Shown in pieces: positions 1 through 6,227 of a stretch of 11,890 nt of DNA. The translations under genes were made by a program, and so were the position numbers. Origin of the DNA: B8-G4 sp033720735 (GTDB lineage: Bacteria; Bacteroidota; Bacteroidia; Chitinophagales; Saprospiraceae). The notes below the pieces were generated by a model that saw only the letters and a program-made list of their open reading frames with translations, had not been told where the DNA came from and ran no database searches. Numbering within the stretch: position 1 is the first letter of the stretch; the number at the start of each line of letters is the position of its first letter. The stretch covers positions 1-11,890 of the forward strand of contig JAWWBX010000115.1 in assembly GCA_033720735.1 (NCBI GenBank), written 5' to 3'.

Positions 1-228
1 CTCGAAGCCGATGTGTTTTTCGACAGCGACGCGGCAACAGCAAAGCTGGTCGGCGCGATCGGAACACTACCGGAAAAGCAACGGATCGTATTCAACCTGC
101 GCTACTATGACGAAATGAGCTACCAGGACATGTCCGACATTTTGCAGACATCCGTGGGGGCACTGAAAGCATCATACCACCACGCCGTCAGGAAGATCGA
201 GGCGTATTTCAAGGGTGCAGCGGTATGA
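1..228 (+). CDS. ECF RNA polymerase sigma factor, C-terminal part (region 4)
   Basis: The frame is open from the first base, so the gene is cut by the window edge and only 75 C-terminal residues are seen. They hold sigma-70 region 4: 'GTLPEKQRIVFNLRYYDEMS' (about residues 21-40), then a helix-turn-helix (37-64) in which 'SYQDMSDILQTSVGALKA' matches the usual family pattern of a conserved helix, turn and recognition helix that reads the -35 element. Regions 2 and the linker lie upstream, outside the window. The GTG at position 13 is internal and should not be taken as the start. The stop overlaps the start of the next gene by 4 nt (ATGA), which suggests translational coupling. With the membrane protein and small secreted protein that follow, this looks like a Bacteroidota ECF sigma operon. 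The promoters it controls cannot be told from this piece. Confidence 0.9.
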   Translation, partial: LEADVFFDSDAATAKLVGAIGTLPEKQRIVFNLRYYDEMSYQDMSDILQTSVGALKASYHHAVRKIEAYFKGAAV

Positions 229-755
229 CACACAACAAGAAAAACATGGAAAAGAAACCACAATCAGTCATCGACGAGCTCCGGCAAATTGCGCCTGATC
301 TTGCCGAGGTGCCACGCGATGAGCCCTGGCAGGTACCGCACAACTACTTTCGTGAGTTGCCGGATGCGGTCATGCATCGCATCCGTGATGAAGCTGCCCG
401 GCCAGGACTGGTGGCGCGTTTCCAGCAGGAAGTGGCAGGTTGGCTGGCATCCCTCAGACAGCCGCGTGTGGCACTGGTCTATGCATCCGTGTTGGCGTTG
501 GTGGTGGCTGCCGTCTTCATTCAGCCATTCGCCGGCCCAGGTGACGGATTGCTCGCCGACATCCCCACGGACGAAGCCCTGGAGTATGTGCTCAACAACC
601 TGGATGACTATGCTCCGTCGGAGATCTACGCACTCGGCGATCCGGGTGCCCTGAACTTTGCAGACTTGCAGGATCTGTCAGACCAGGAACTTGACGAGGC
701 GCTCGACGTGATCCTCGATGACCTTGATACCGAATCGCTGGAAGAAATATTTTGA
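225..755 (+). CDS. Single-pass membrane protein, putative anti-sigma or sigma-associated protein
   Basis: This 176-residue protein starts at the ATG that overlaps the sigma-factor stop. A second in-frame ATG at 246 is a possible alternative. It has a cytoplasmic-looking N-terminal half with the motif 'VPHNYFRELPDAVMHRI' (about 37-53), one hydrophobic segment (about 82-101), and a C-terminal part very rich in Asp and Glu (about 145-176). The Y-F-x-x-L-P motif before a single membrane helix is typical of small Bacteroidota proteins encoded directly after ECF sigma factors. I see no zinc-binding HxxxCxxC motif of the ZAS anti-sigma class, so calling it an anti-sigma factor rests on gene position and topology only. 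The acidic tail would face the periplasm if the N-terminus is inside. Function is inferred, not shown. Confidence 0.7.
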   Translation: MTHNKKNMEKKPQSVIDELRQIAPDLAEVPRDEPWQVPHNYFRELPDAVMHRIRDEAARPGLVARFQQEVAGWLASLRQPRVALVYASVLALVVAAVFIQPFAGPGDGLLADIPTDEALEYVLNNLDDYAPSEIYALGDPGALNFADLQDLSDQELDEALDVILDDLDTESLEEIF

Positions 756-774
756 ACCGAAAAATAGAAATCAC

Positions 775-1227
775 ATGAAACGATGGATCATTTGCATGGC
801 GGTACTGGCGCTGTTTGCAAATGGCGCAGGGGCGCAGGGCTTTAATGGCGAGCGCATGACTGCCGCGCAGGAGCGTATTGAAGCACAGCGGGTGGCGTTC
901 ATCACGCAGAAGATGGAGCTGACTGCTGCTGAGTCGGCAGCTTTCTGGCCGGTCTACAACGAGTTTCGCCAAAAGCAAAAGGCGCTCCGTGATGGCGCAC
1001 GGCCCGGCAAAGGCCTGCGCATGCTCAATGACGCCGAAGCGCAGGAAGTGATCGACGCCCAATTGCAGGCCGAAGCACAACTGGTGCAGCTCAAACGGGA
1101 ATACTTTGCGAAGCTGTCGGAGATCGTGCCGCCGCGCAAGCTGGTACGGCTGACGATGCTCGAGCAACAGTTTAGCCGCGAAGTGCTCAATACCCTGCGA
1201 CAACGCAAAGCAGGCAACCGCAACTGA
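775..1227 (+). CDS. Small periplasmic Spy/CpxP-like protein ('sensor of ECF-type sigma factor' family)
   Basis: The protein is 150 residues from the ATG at 775. An upstream in-frame ATG at 718 lies inside the previous gene, and starting there would bury the signal peptide. The N-terminus 'MKRWIICMAVLALFANGAGA' is a clear Sec signal peptide with a likely cut after residue 20. The mature part is helical and carries 'LTAAESAAFWPVYNEF' (49-64), the hallmark of small Bacteroidota proteins encoded with ECF sigma factors that resemble Spy/CpxP helical chaperones. Many charged residues (KxxxxLRD, QLVQLKREY) fit long amphipathic helices. It lies 19 nt after the membrane protein gene, so it is probably the third gene of the operon. 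A role as an envelope-stress sensor or chaperone is inferred from family and context. No Shine-Dalgarno sequence is visible; the region before the start is A-rich. Confidence 0.8.
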   Translation: MKRWIICMAVLALFANGAGAQGFNGERMTAAQERIEAQRVAFITQKMELTAAESAAFWPVYNEFRQKQKALRDGARPGKGLRMLNDAEAQEVIDAQLQAEAQLVQLKREYFAKLSEIVPPRKLVRLTMLEQQFSREVLNTLRQRKAGNRN

Positions 1228-1238
1228 GCAGAGCCTGC

Positions 1239-1280
1239 ATGCCCGAAACTCTTACCTTGCGTGCAATTCGGGGTGCCTGA
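1239..1280 (+). other. Possible 13-codon upstream ORF in the EamA leader
   Basis: An ATG at 1239 opens a 13-codon reading frame (MPETLTLRAIRGA) that ends at a TGA at 1278-1280. It is in the same frame as the transporter gene whose first usable start is the TTG at 1305. Its stop codon falls in the left arm of the hairpin at 1271-1296. It could be a leader peptide, the remnant of a longer N-terminus cut by a nonsense change, or chance. Nothing in the sequence proves translation. Confidence 0.25.
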
Positions 1281-1296
1281 GGCATATCAGGCGCCC
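1271..1296 (+). promoter_or_regulatory. Strong GC-rich hairpin between the ECF operon and the EamA gene
   Basis: Bases 1271-1280 (GGGTGCCTGA) pair with 1287-1296 (TCAGGCGCCC) as a 10-bp stem with one G-U wobble and a 6-nt loop (GGCATA). No run of T follows, so it is not a standard intrinsic terminator for the upstream operon. It ends 8 nt before the TTG start at 1305 and could cover the ribosome entry site of the transporter gene. It may act as a factor-assisted terminator, a translation-control hairpin, or part of a larger leader structure. I do not recognise a known riboswitch in it. Confidence 0.5.
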
Positions 1297-1304
1297 GCAT
1301 TGCA

Positions 1305-2228
1305 TTGCCTGTGAGATCCCCGAACACGCTGGCGCATGTCGCACTCCTGGTTGTCGCCCTGATCTATGGGGGCAACTATCTCATCGCCAAAGTGGTCATG
1401 GACGGCGCCTACGTCAAGCCACTGGGCTTTGTACTGCTCCGGGTCATCACCGCTACCACGCTTTTCTGGCTGATCGCACTGTTTGCCCCGCGCGAGCGGA
1501 TCGCACGGTCCGACTGGAAGATCTTTGCGCTGTGCGGACTGACCGGTGTCGCCGCCAACCAGTCATTGTTTTTCAGCGGACTCGACCTCACCACGCCCAT
1601 TCACGCCTCGCTGATCATGACCACCTCACCCATGCTGGTGTTGGTATTCTCCTACCTGATCCTGCATGAACGGATCACCTCACGCAAGATCATCGGTATC
1701 CTCATCGGTTGCGCGGGCGCAGTGATCCTGATGACCCTCGGTACCACGGTTACAGCACGACTAGACTACCTGCTGGGTGATCTGATGATCTTTTTGAATG
1801 CCACCTCATACGCATTATATCTCGTACTGGTCAAACGGCTGACCGCCCGCTACGCACCACTCACGGTGATCCGCTGGGTGTTTACGTGCGGCCTCGCGCT
1901 GGTACTGCCGCTCGGATTCCATCAGGTCACCCTGATCGAATGGGCCACCTTTACCACCAACACATGGCTCTCCGTAGCCTATGTGCTCCTCTGTGTCACC
2001 TTCCTGGCGTACCTGCTCAACATCTTCGCACTCAAGCGGGTAAGTCCCAATACAGTGAGCATTTACATCTATCTGCAGCCGCTGTTTGCCTCATTACTAT
2101 CCGTGGTGTTTCTTGACGAGGGCCTGAGTCTTGTCAAGGTTGTGTCCGCAGTCTTCATCTTCACCGGTGTCTATCTCGTCAGTTTCGGTCCATCCGGGCC
2201 GCGCGGACCGGCGGCCGTGAAGAGCTAA
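1305..2228 (+). CDS. EamA/DMT-family transporter (drug/metabolite transporter superfamily)
   Basis: This is a 307-residue integral membrane protein with about ten predicted helices in two EamA repeats (about 12-145 and 157-294), the standard length and layout of the 10-TMS DMT family. Conserved features include 'YGGNYLIAK' in helix 1, 'TTPIHASLIMTTSPMLVLVFSYLILHERIT' split over helices 4-5, and the matching second-half segment 'PNTVSIYIYLQP...LDEGLS'. Such proteins export metabolites, amino acids or drugs at the inner membrane; the substrate cannot be read from sequence. No ATG is available: a stop at 1278-1280 closes the frame, leaving TTG 1305 or GTG 1311 as starts. I give TTG 1305, and GTG 1311 is equally possible. 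The gene stands alone, with a hairpin before it and an AT-rich gap after it. Confidence 0.9.
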   Translation: MPVRSPNTLAHVALLVVALIYGGNYLIAKVVMDGAYVKPLGFVLLRVITATTLFWLIALFAPRERIARSDWKIFALCGLTGVAANQSLFFSGLDLTTPIHASLIMTTSPMLVLVFSYLILHERITSRKIIGILIGCAGAVILMTLGTTVTARLDYLLGDLMIFLNATSYALYLVLVKRLTARYAPLTVIRWVFTCGLALVLPLGFHQVTLIEWATFTTNTWLSVAYVLLCVTFLAYLLNIFALKRVSPNTVSIYIYLQPLFASLLSVVFLDEGLSLVKVVSAVFIFTGVYLVSFGPSGPRGPAAVKS

Positions 2229-2305
2229 AAACGGTGAAAAAATTGATTAGAAATCAGCCCTTATGCGTAGTGCTGTGGAAGCGAGTGAGTTACCCAAAAC
2301 ACCAA

Positions 2306-2317
2306 ATTTAATTAAAT
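2306..2317. repeat. 12-bp perfect AT palindrome in the intergenic region
   Basis: Bases 2306-2317 read ATTTAATTAAAT, identical to their reverse complement. It lies about 100 bp upstream of the candidate promoter of the TPR gene. In such an AT-rich stretch a palindrome of this size may be chance, but it could be a regulator or nucleoid-protein site. Confidence 0.3.
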
Positions 2318-2330
2318 CATATATTAATGC

Positions 2331-2348
2331 GTATTTCACTGTATTTCA
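2331..2348 (+). repeat. Tandem direct repeat GTATTTCA with 10-bp spacing
   Basis: GTATTTCA occurs at 2331-2338 and again at 2341-2348, exactly one helical turn apart, about 50 bp upstream of the candidate -33 element of the TPR gene. The phasing would suit two protein subunits bound on one DNA face. No known regulator is recognised. Confidence 0.3.
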
Positions 2349-2394
2349 ATTCGTTAGATAGATTATAAATAGTTGTAATGGGAAAAATACCACC

Positions 2395-2426
2395 TTGCTT
2401 ATTTTAGGAAATATGTGTTATGTTTG
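2395..2426 (+). promoter_or_regulatory. Candidate Bacteroidota-type promoter for the TPR gene
   Basis: TATGTTTG at 2419-2426 matches the Bacteroidota -7 consensus TAnnTTTG exactly. A TTG at 2395-2397 stands 21 bp upstream, within the usual spacing for the -33 TTG element. Transcription would begin near 2433, giving a leader of roughly 45 nt before the ATG at 2480. The rest of the 2229-2479 gap is AT-rich and holds no gene I can support. Confidence 0.55.
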
Positions 2427-2479
2427 GCCAAGATTTGGTTATATTTACTCGAGCGTCTTATAATCCCGAACAGTAACAC

Positions 2480-3901
2480 ATGGAACACAGTACAAGACGA
2501 AATCACCCCCTCCATGATTTGATTTCGGAATATGAAGCCATGACCAAAAATGGCACCCTGTCTTATCTGGAAGAGAACGATTTTTACCACCTCATAGACT
2601 ACTACGAAGACGAAGTTTTACTGGACAAAGCCCTGGAAGCCGCGAATCACGCGATCAGCCAGCATCCGTTTTGTGTCGACTTCCTCTTGATCAAGGCACG
2701 TCTGCTTCTTCTCAATGATCGTCCATACAGGGCGATGCGGTTTCTCGACAAGGCTGAAGTGATCGCACCTCTGGAGATCGAAACGCACTTGTTGCGCGCC
2801 AAGGCCTTCAGTGCATTGGGAGAGTTTGAGCAGGCCATGAACCTGCTCGAACGGGCCAAAAAGTTCTCGGCAGGCAGTGACCTGGTCGACGTACACCTCT
2901 GCGAATCAGCGATTTGTGAGGGGATGAAGGAATTTGATGGCATGTTCGATGCTCTCGTAGAAGCGCTGCATCTTGAGCCGCAAAATGAGGAAGCCCTCGA
3001 GCGGATCTGGATCAGTGTAGAGCTTTCCAAGAAGTACGAAGAGAGTGTCTTCGTACATCTTGAGGTCCTCGACGATGATGCCTACTCCTACCAGGCATGG
3101 TTCAACCTCGGTCATGCCTATGCATGTCTCGGTGAGTACCGCAAGGCCATCGAGGCGCTGGAATACTCCTTCCTGATCAACCCGGACTTCGAAGTGGGGT
3201 ATCTGGACTGTGCCGAGATCTGCAGCCAGGAACGCGACTACGCCAAGGCACTTGACATCTACCGGGAGCTGGTACAGCGGTTTGGCGCTGATTCCGAAGA
3301 CCTGGTCAAAATGGCCGAATGTGAGTTCGAAATGGGTCTCTATGCCGAGAGCCGTGAAACCCTCATCGAAGCCATGCACCTCGACCAGTACAATGATGAG
3401 GTCTATTACTACCTGGGACGTTGCTTTCTGGCTGAACAGCGCTACAGCAACGCTATCAGCGCGCTGATCAAGGCTGTCGAGCTTGAGGATCGCCGGGAGG
3501 AATACTATGCCGAACTGGCCAATGCGTATGTGTGTATTGGCGAATACGGCAAAGCAGACTTCTACTTCCGCAAGTCAAGCGAGATCAGCCCGGAGCAGGA
3601 ATGCTACTGGCTCAATCATGCGCGGTTCCTGATCGGCATCAAAGAATACGACAAAGCCCTGGAGGTCATCGAGGAAGCAGATTACCACACCTTCGGTCCC
3701 GAGTTGCTGTACTGCAAGGCCGTCTGTCTGCTCAAACTCAACCGGCGGAAAAAGGCATTGCGGGTGCTCGACGAAGCACTTGTTGAGCAATTCCCGCTGC
3801 ACGATGTCATGTTCGACCTGGATCCCGATCTGCGTGCCGACCGTGAGATCTGCTCAATGGTTCGGTACTACCAGGGAGAGCGCGTCAACTGGTACCACTA
3901 G
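2480..3901 (+). CDS. Tetratricopeptide repeat (TPR) protein, cytoplasmic
   Basis: The protein has 473 residues and no signal peptide or membrane helix. Start choice is firm: an in-frame TAA at 2474-2476 directly precedes the ATG. After a leader segment 'SYLEENDFYHLIDYYEDE' (about 28-45), TPR-like helix pairs run almost to the C-terminus, with clear units such as 'AWFNLGHAYACLGEYRKAIEALEYSFLINP', 'VYYYLGRCFLAEQRYSNAISALIKAVEL' and 'YYAELANAYVCIGEYGKADFYFRKSSEISP'. The whole chain is strongly acidic and rich in Tyr. TPR arrays are protein-binding scaffolds; the partner is unknown. The layout, with an FYxLIDYY-type opening and about twelve repeats, resembles a conserved single-copy TPR protein of Bacteroidota. 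It has its own candidate promoter and converges with the minus-strand operon, 22 bp separating the two stop codons with no hairpin terminator visible between them. Confidence 0.85.
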   Translation: MEHSTRRNHPLHDLISEYEAMTKNGTLSYLEENDFYHLIDYYEDEVLLDKALEAANHAISQHPFCVDFLLIKARLLLLNDRPYRAMRFLDKAEVIAPLEIETHLLRAKAFSALGEFEQAMNLLERAKKFSAGSDLVDVHLCESAICEGMKEFDGMFDALVEALHLEPQNEEALERIWISVELSKKYEESVFVHLEVLDDDAYSYQAWFNLGHAYACLGEYRKAIEALEYSFLINPDFEVGYLDCAEICSQERDYAKALDIYRELVQRFGADSEDLVKMAECEFEMGLYAESRETLIEAMHLDQYNDEVYYYLGRCFLAEQRYSNAISALIKAVELEDRREEYYAELANAYVCIGEYGKADFYFRKSSEISPEQECYWLNHARFLIGIKEYDKALEVIEEADYHTFGPELLYCKAVCLLKLNRRKKALRVLDEALVEQFPLHDVMFDLDPDLRADREICSMVRYYQGERVNWYH

Positions 3902-3923
3902 GTTCCAACTCCAAGATTGATCC

Positions 3924-4688
3924 TTATGTGAGCACGGACTGTGCGTGCAGCGCGGCGCCGATCAAACCAGCGTTGTTCAGCAGCTTGGCAGGCACCACGG
4001 GAGTGCCGGGATTCAGATACTTTTCATAGGTCGCAAATCGCTTGCTGATGCCACCACCAAGTACGATCAGGTCGGGCGTCAGCATCCTGTCGATATGCTT
4101 GAGGTAGACGTTCAGTTGCTTGGCCCACTCAGGCATGCTGAGTTTGCGATCCTTGCGCGCCCGGTTAGACACGTAGTCTTCCACGATGCTGCGCTTGTAC
4201 GGCATGTGCCCAAACTCCGTGTTTGGCACCAGCTTGCCGTCGACGAAGAGCGCCGATCCGATACCGGTCCCGATCGTGAGCAGGACCACCGTGCCGGTTT
4301 GGTTCTTGACGTGACCAAAGCGGAGAGCCGCGATGCCGGCGGCATCAGCGTCGTTGACCAGGATGACCGGATGACCTGTGTGTGTGCTGAGAAACTTTTG
4401 TGCCTTCAGGTTGAGCCAGGCCTGGTCGATGTTGGCGGCTGACAGGGTCTTGCCGCGCACCACCACCGATGGGAAGCCACAGCCGATCGGCGCGCCTGCC
4501 GGCCACCCCGCTTCTTTGGCAATCTCCTTGATCACCCGGGCCACCGCTTCCGGCGTTGCGGGTTTGGGGGTATCAAACCGGATGCGGTCCGTGACCAACT
4601 GACCCGTGTGAAGGTTGATGATCGCTCCCTTGATCCCGGTAGCACCGACATCGATCCCGAGCATCTGGTTTTGTTCGTTCTTGCCCAT
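3924..4688 (-). CDS. ppgK: ROK-family kinase, probable polyphosphate glucokinase
   Basis: This 254-residue kinase transfers phosphate to glucose, from polyphosphate and/or ATP by family analogy, in the cytoplasm. Visible motifs are phosphate-1 'GIDVGATGIKGA' (11-22), the catalytic Asp in 'NDADAAG' (D113), phosphate-2 'TIGTGIGSALFVDGKLVPNT' (138-157), 'EFGH' (158-161), the adenosine-motif glycines 'LGGGISK' (210-216) and the C-terminal 'NNAGLIGAALHA'. The 'GSALFVDGKLVPNTEFGH' stretch and 'PEWAKQLNVYLKHIDRMLTPDLIVLGGG' match the polyphosphate glucokinase branch, and the CxCGxxGC zinc motif of ordinary ROK glucokinases is absent, as expected for that branch. Length fits the family. Its start shares one base with the stop of the upstream cyclophilin gene (TAATG), so it is probably translated by coupling as the last gene of the operon. 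Whether polyphosphate or ATP is the preferred donor cannot be read here. Confidence 0.85.
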   Translation of the reverse strand: MGKNEQNQMLGIDVGATGIKGAIINLHTGQLVTDRIRFDTPKPATPEAVARVIKEIAKEAGWPAGAPIGCGFPSVVVRGKTLSAANIDQAWLNLKAQKFLSTHTGHPVILVNDADAAGIAALRFGHVKNQTGTVVLLTIGTGIGSALFVDGKLVPNTEFGHMPYKRSIVEDYVSNRARKDRKLSMPEWAKQLNVYLKHIDRMLTPDLIVLGGGISKRFATYEKYLNPGTPVVPAKLLNNAGLIGAALHAQSVLT

Positions 4689-5572
4689 TATTTGATGACG
4701 TGGACTTTCATCGAAATATCCTCGAGAGGCCGGTCACGGGGACCAGTGCGCACTCCCGCCAGTTTATCGATGACATCAAGTCCCTCGATCACCCTGCCGA
4801 ACACCGTATAGGCCATGTCGAGGTGTGGAGTGCCTCCCAACTCGGCATACTGTGCCCGTTGTTCCGGGCTGTACTGTATCCCGCTACGTGCTTCAACCAT
4901 TGACAGTACGTGCTCCGGAACGGGGCTCCCTTGCACAATATAAAACTGGGACCCGGAAGACTTTCTTTCAGGATTGACGGCGTCGCCAGTCCGCGCGGCG
5001 GCCAGTGCGCCCTTGAGATGCACGTGGTGTTCTGTGATCTCGGCCGGGATCTGATAACCAGGTCCCCCGGTTCCCAACGGCGTGCCTGGTTCGGCGTTGC
5101 GGCTATTGGGATCGCCACCCTGGATCATGAACCCCTCGATGACCCGGTGAAAGATCAGTCCATCGTAAAAGTTCTCCTCTGCCAATTTGAGAAAGTTGTC
5201 ACGGTGCAGGGGTGTATCGTCAAACAGCTCCACCAGCATGCGCCCGTGGTCGGTCTCGATCTCGACGAGACAGGTTTTTGGTGCGTTGATCATAATTGTT
5301 TCTGTGCTCTCGTTTTCCTTGTTTCCCTTGCGTGCTTTCAGGCGCACGGTGTACGCTCCCGAGCGTCGGTAACGGTGCTTCGGAGAGGGTTCGGTTGATG
5401 TTGTCCCGTCTCCAAACTCCCAGAGATAGGTTTCGGCTTGCTCAGAGGTATTGGTAAATGCCACCTCGACCGGCGCCACATTGCTGTCACCGGTGAGCTG
5501 AAAGCCCGCTTTGGGGGCACTGCATGCCACCAGGCCAACAGCAAAGATGCTTAAACAGACACGGACCGACAT
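4688..5572 (-). CDS. Peptidyl-prolyl cis-trans isomerase lipoprotein with N-terminal PKD domain
   Basis: This 294-residue cyclophilin catalyses proline cis-trans isomerisation outside the cytoplasm. The first 17 residues form a lipoprotein signal with lipobox L-V-A-C (C17). A PKD domain follows (about 25-96), recognised by 'AFTNTSEQAETYLWEFGDGTTS' and 'HRYRRSGAYTVRLKA'. The cyclophilin domain (about 101-292) has 'FHRVIEGFMIQGGDP' with the catalytic Arg (R143), Phe and Gln, 'GSQFYIVQG' (207-215) and 'YTVFGRVIEGLDVIDKL'. An extra segment of some 35 residues lies between 'YIVQG' and 'TVFG', as in its neighbour. It begins 4 nt after the stop of a second, shorter cyclophilin gene to which it is clearly paralogous; the PKD domain is the main difference. 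The PKD may bind glycan or protein or act as a spacer. Confidence 0.9.
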   Translation of the reverse strand: MSVRVCLSIFAVGLVACSAPKAGFQLTGDSNVAPVEVAFTNTSEQAETYLWEFGDGTTSTEPSPKHRYRRSGAYTVRLKARKGNKENESTETIMINAPKTCLVEIETDHGRMLVELFDDTPLHRDNFLKLAEENFYDGLIFHRVIEGFMIQGGDPNSRNAEPGTPLGTGGPGYQIPAEITEHHVHLKGALAAARTGDAVNPERKSSGSQFYIVQGSPVPEHVLSMVEARSGIQYSPEQRAQYAELGGTPHLDMAYTVFGRVIEGLDVIDKLAGVRTGPRDRPLEDISMKVHVIK

Positions 5573-5576
5573 ACCT

Positions 5577-6227
5577 CTAGTTGGCAGGTCTGATCTTCAT
5601 GCGCACATCGCTGACCGGGCGGTCGGCAGGGTCAGTCTGTACCGCCGCGATCTTGTCGACCACTTCGATCCCTTCGACCACCTCTCCAAACACAGTATAC
5701 TCCATGTCGAGCTGCGGGGTGCCGCCCTGCTCCATGTAGATCTGGCGCTGGACATCATTGTACGTGATGTTCTTCATTTGCTCAAAGCGGTCGAGGTTTT
5801 GCGCGGTTTGAGGCTGTCCTTGCACGATATAAAACTGTGAGCCGGACGATTTCTTCTCCGGATTGTTGTTGCGTGCCGCCGCGATCGCCCCACGCAGATG
5901 GGGTTTGCCAATCTCGGCCGGGATCTGATATCCCGGGCCACCCATGCCCAGGCGCTGTCCTGCCGGTGCGTCGCGCGAGTCCGGATCGCCGCCCTGGATC
6001 ATGAATCCCGGGATCACCCTGTGGAACAACAGATCATCGTAAAAGCCTTCATTCACGAGTTTCTCAAAGTTGTCGCGGTGAAGCGGCGTGTCGTCGTACA
6101 GCATGATCTTCATGTTGCCGTACTCCGTCTCGATCATGAAATACTTGCGTTTATCCGAATTGCAGCTGAGGAGCACCGTCGTGATGACCGTGGCCAGCAT
6201 CAGCCGGAGATAGCGCGGTTGTTTCAT
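5577..6227 (-). CDS. Peptidyl-prolyl cis-trans isomerase lipoprotein (cyclophilin type)
   Basis: This 216-residue cyclophilin has a lipoprotein signal peptide ending in lipobox L-L-S-C (C22), so it should be anchored to a membrane facing the periplasm. The single catalytic domain (about 28-214) has 'FHRVIPGFMIQGGDP' (68-82) with the expected Arg (R70), Phe and Gln, 'GSQFYIVQG' (129-137) and 'YTVFGEVVEGIEVVDKI'. It keeps the substrate-binding core of cyclophilins but has Tyr where CypA has His 126, as many bacterial members do. Its ATG overlaps the stop of the upstream gene by 4 nt (ATGA), and the PKD-bearing paralogue follows after 4 nt. It shares long identical stretches with that paralogue, including a 20-bp exact match at DNA level (5911-5930 and 5037-5056), which points to tandem duplication. 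Confidence 0.9.
   Translation of the reverse strand: MKQPRYLRLMLATVITTVLLSCNSDKRKYFMIETEYGNMKIMLYDDTPLHRDNFEKLVNEGFYDDLLFHRVIPGFMIQGGDPDSRDAPAGQRLGMGGPGYQIPAEIGKPHLRGAIAAARNNNPEKKSSGSQFYIVQGQPQTAQNLDRFEQMKNITYNDVQRQIYMEQGGTPQLDMEYTVFGEVVEGIEVVDKIAAVQTDPADRPVSDVRMKIRPAN

Noticed and set aside
718..774. Upstream ATG at 718 as the start of the Spy-like protein
   Set aside because: It would add 19 residues before a clear signal peptide and overlap the previous gene by 38 nt. The ATG at 775 gives a normal secreted protein.
592..1203. A 203-codon reading frame on the minus strand across the ECF operon
   Set aside because: It lies opposite two well-supported genes, its product is rich in Arg, His and Leu without motifs, and it is a typical shadow frame of GC-rich coding DNA.
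2244..2256. Short inverted repeat TGATT-AGA-AATCA after the EamA gene as a terminator
   Set aside because: The stem is only 5 bp, AT-rich, with a 3-nt loop and no T-tract; too weak to call.
2399..2590. 63-codon minus-strand frame over the TPR promoter region
   Set aside because: It covers the promoter and the start of the TPR gene and has no motif or family resemblance.
3945..4442. A 165-codon plus-strand frame opposite the kinase gene
   Set aside because: It is the complement of conserved kinase motifs. Its low-complexity His, Arg, Val and Asp composition is that of a shadow frame.
4910..5398. A 162-codon plus-strand frame opposite the PKD-cyclophilin gene
   Set aside because: The cyclophilin reading is supported by motifs and lipobox; the opposite frame shows nothing recognisable.
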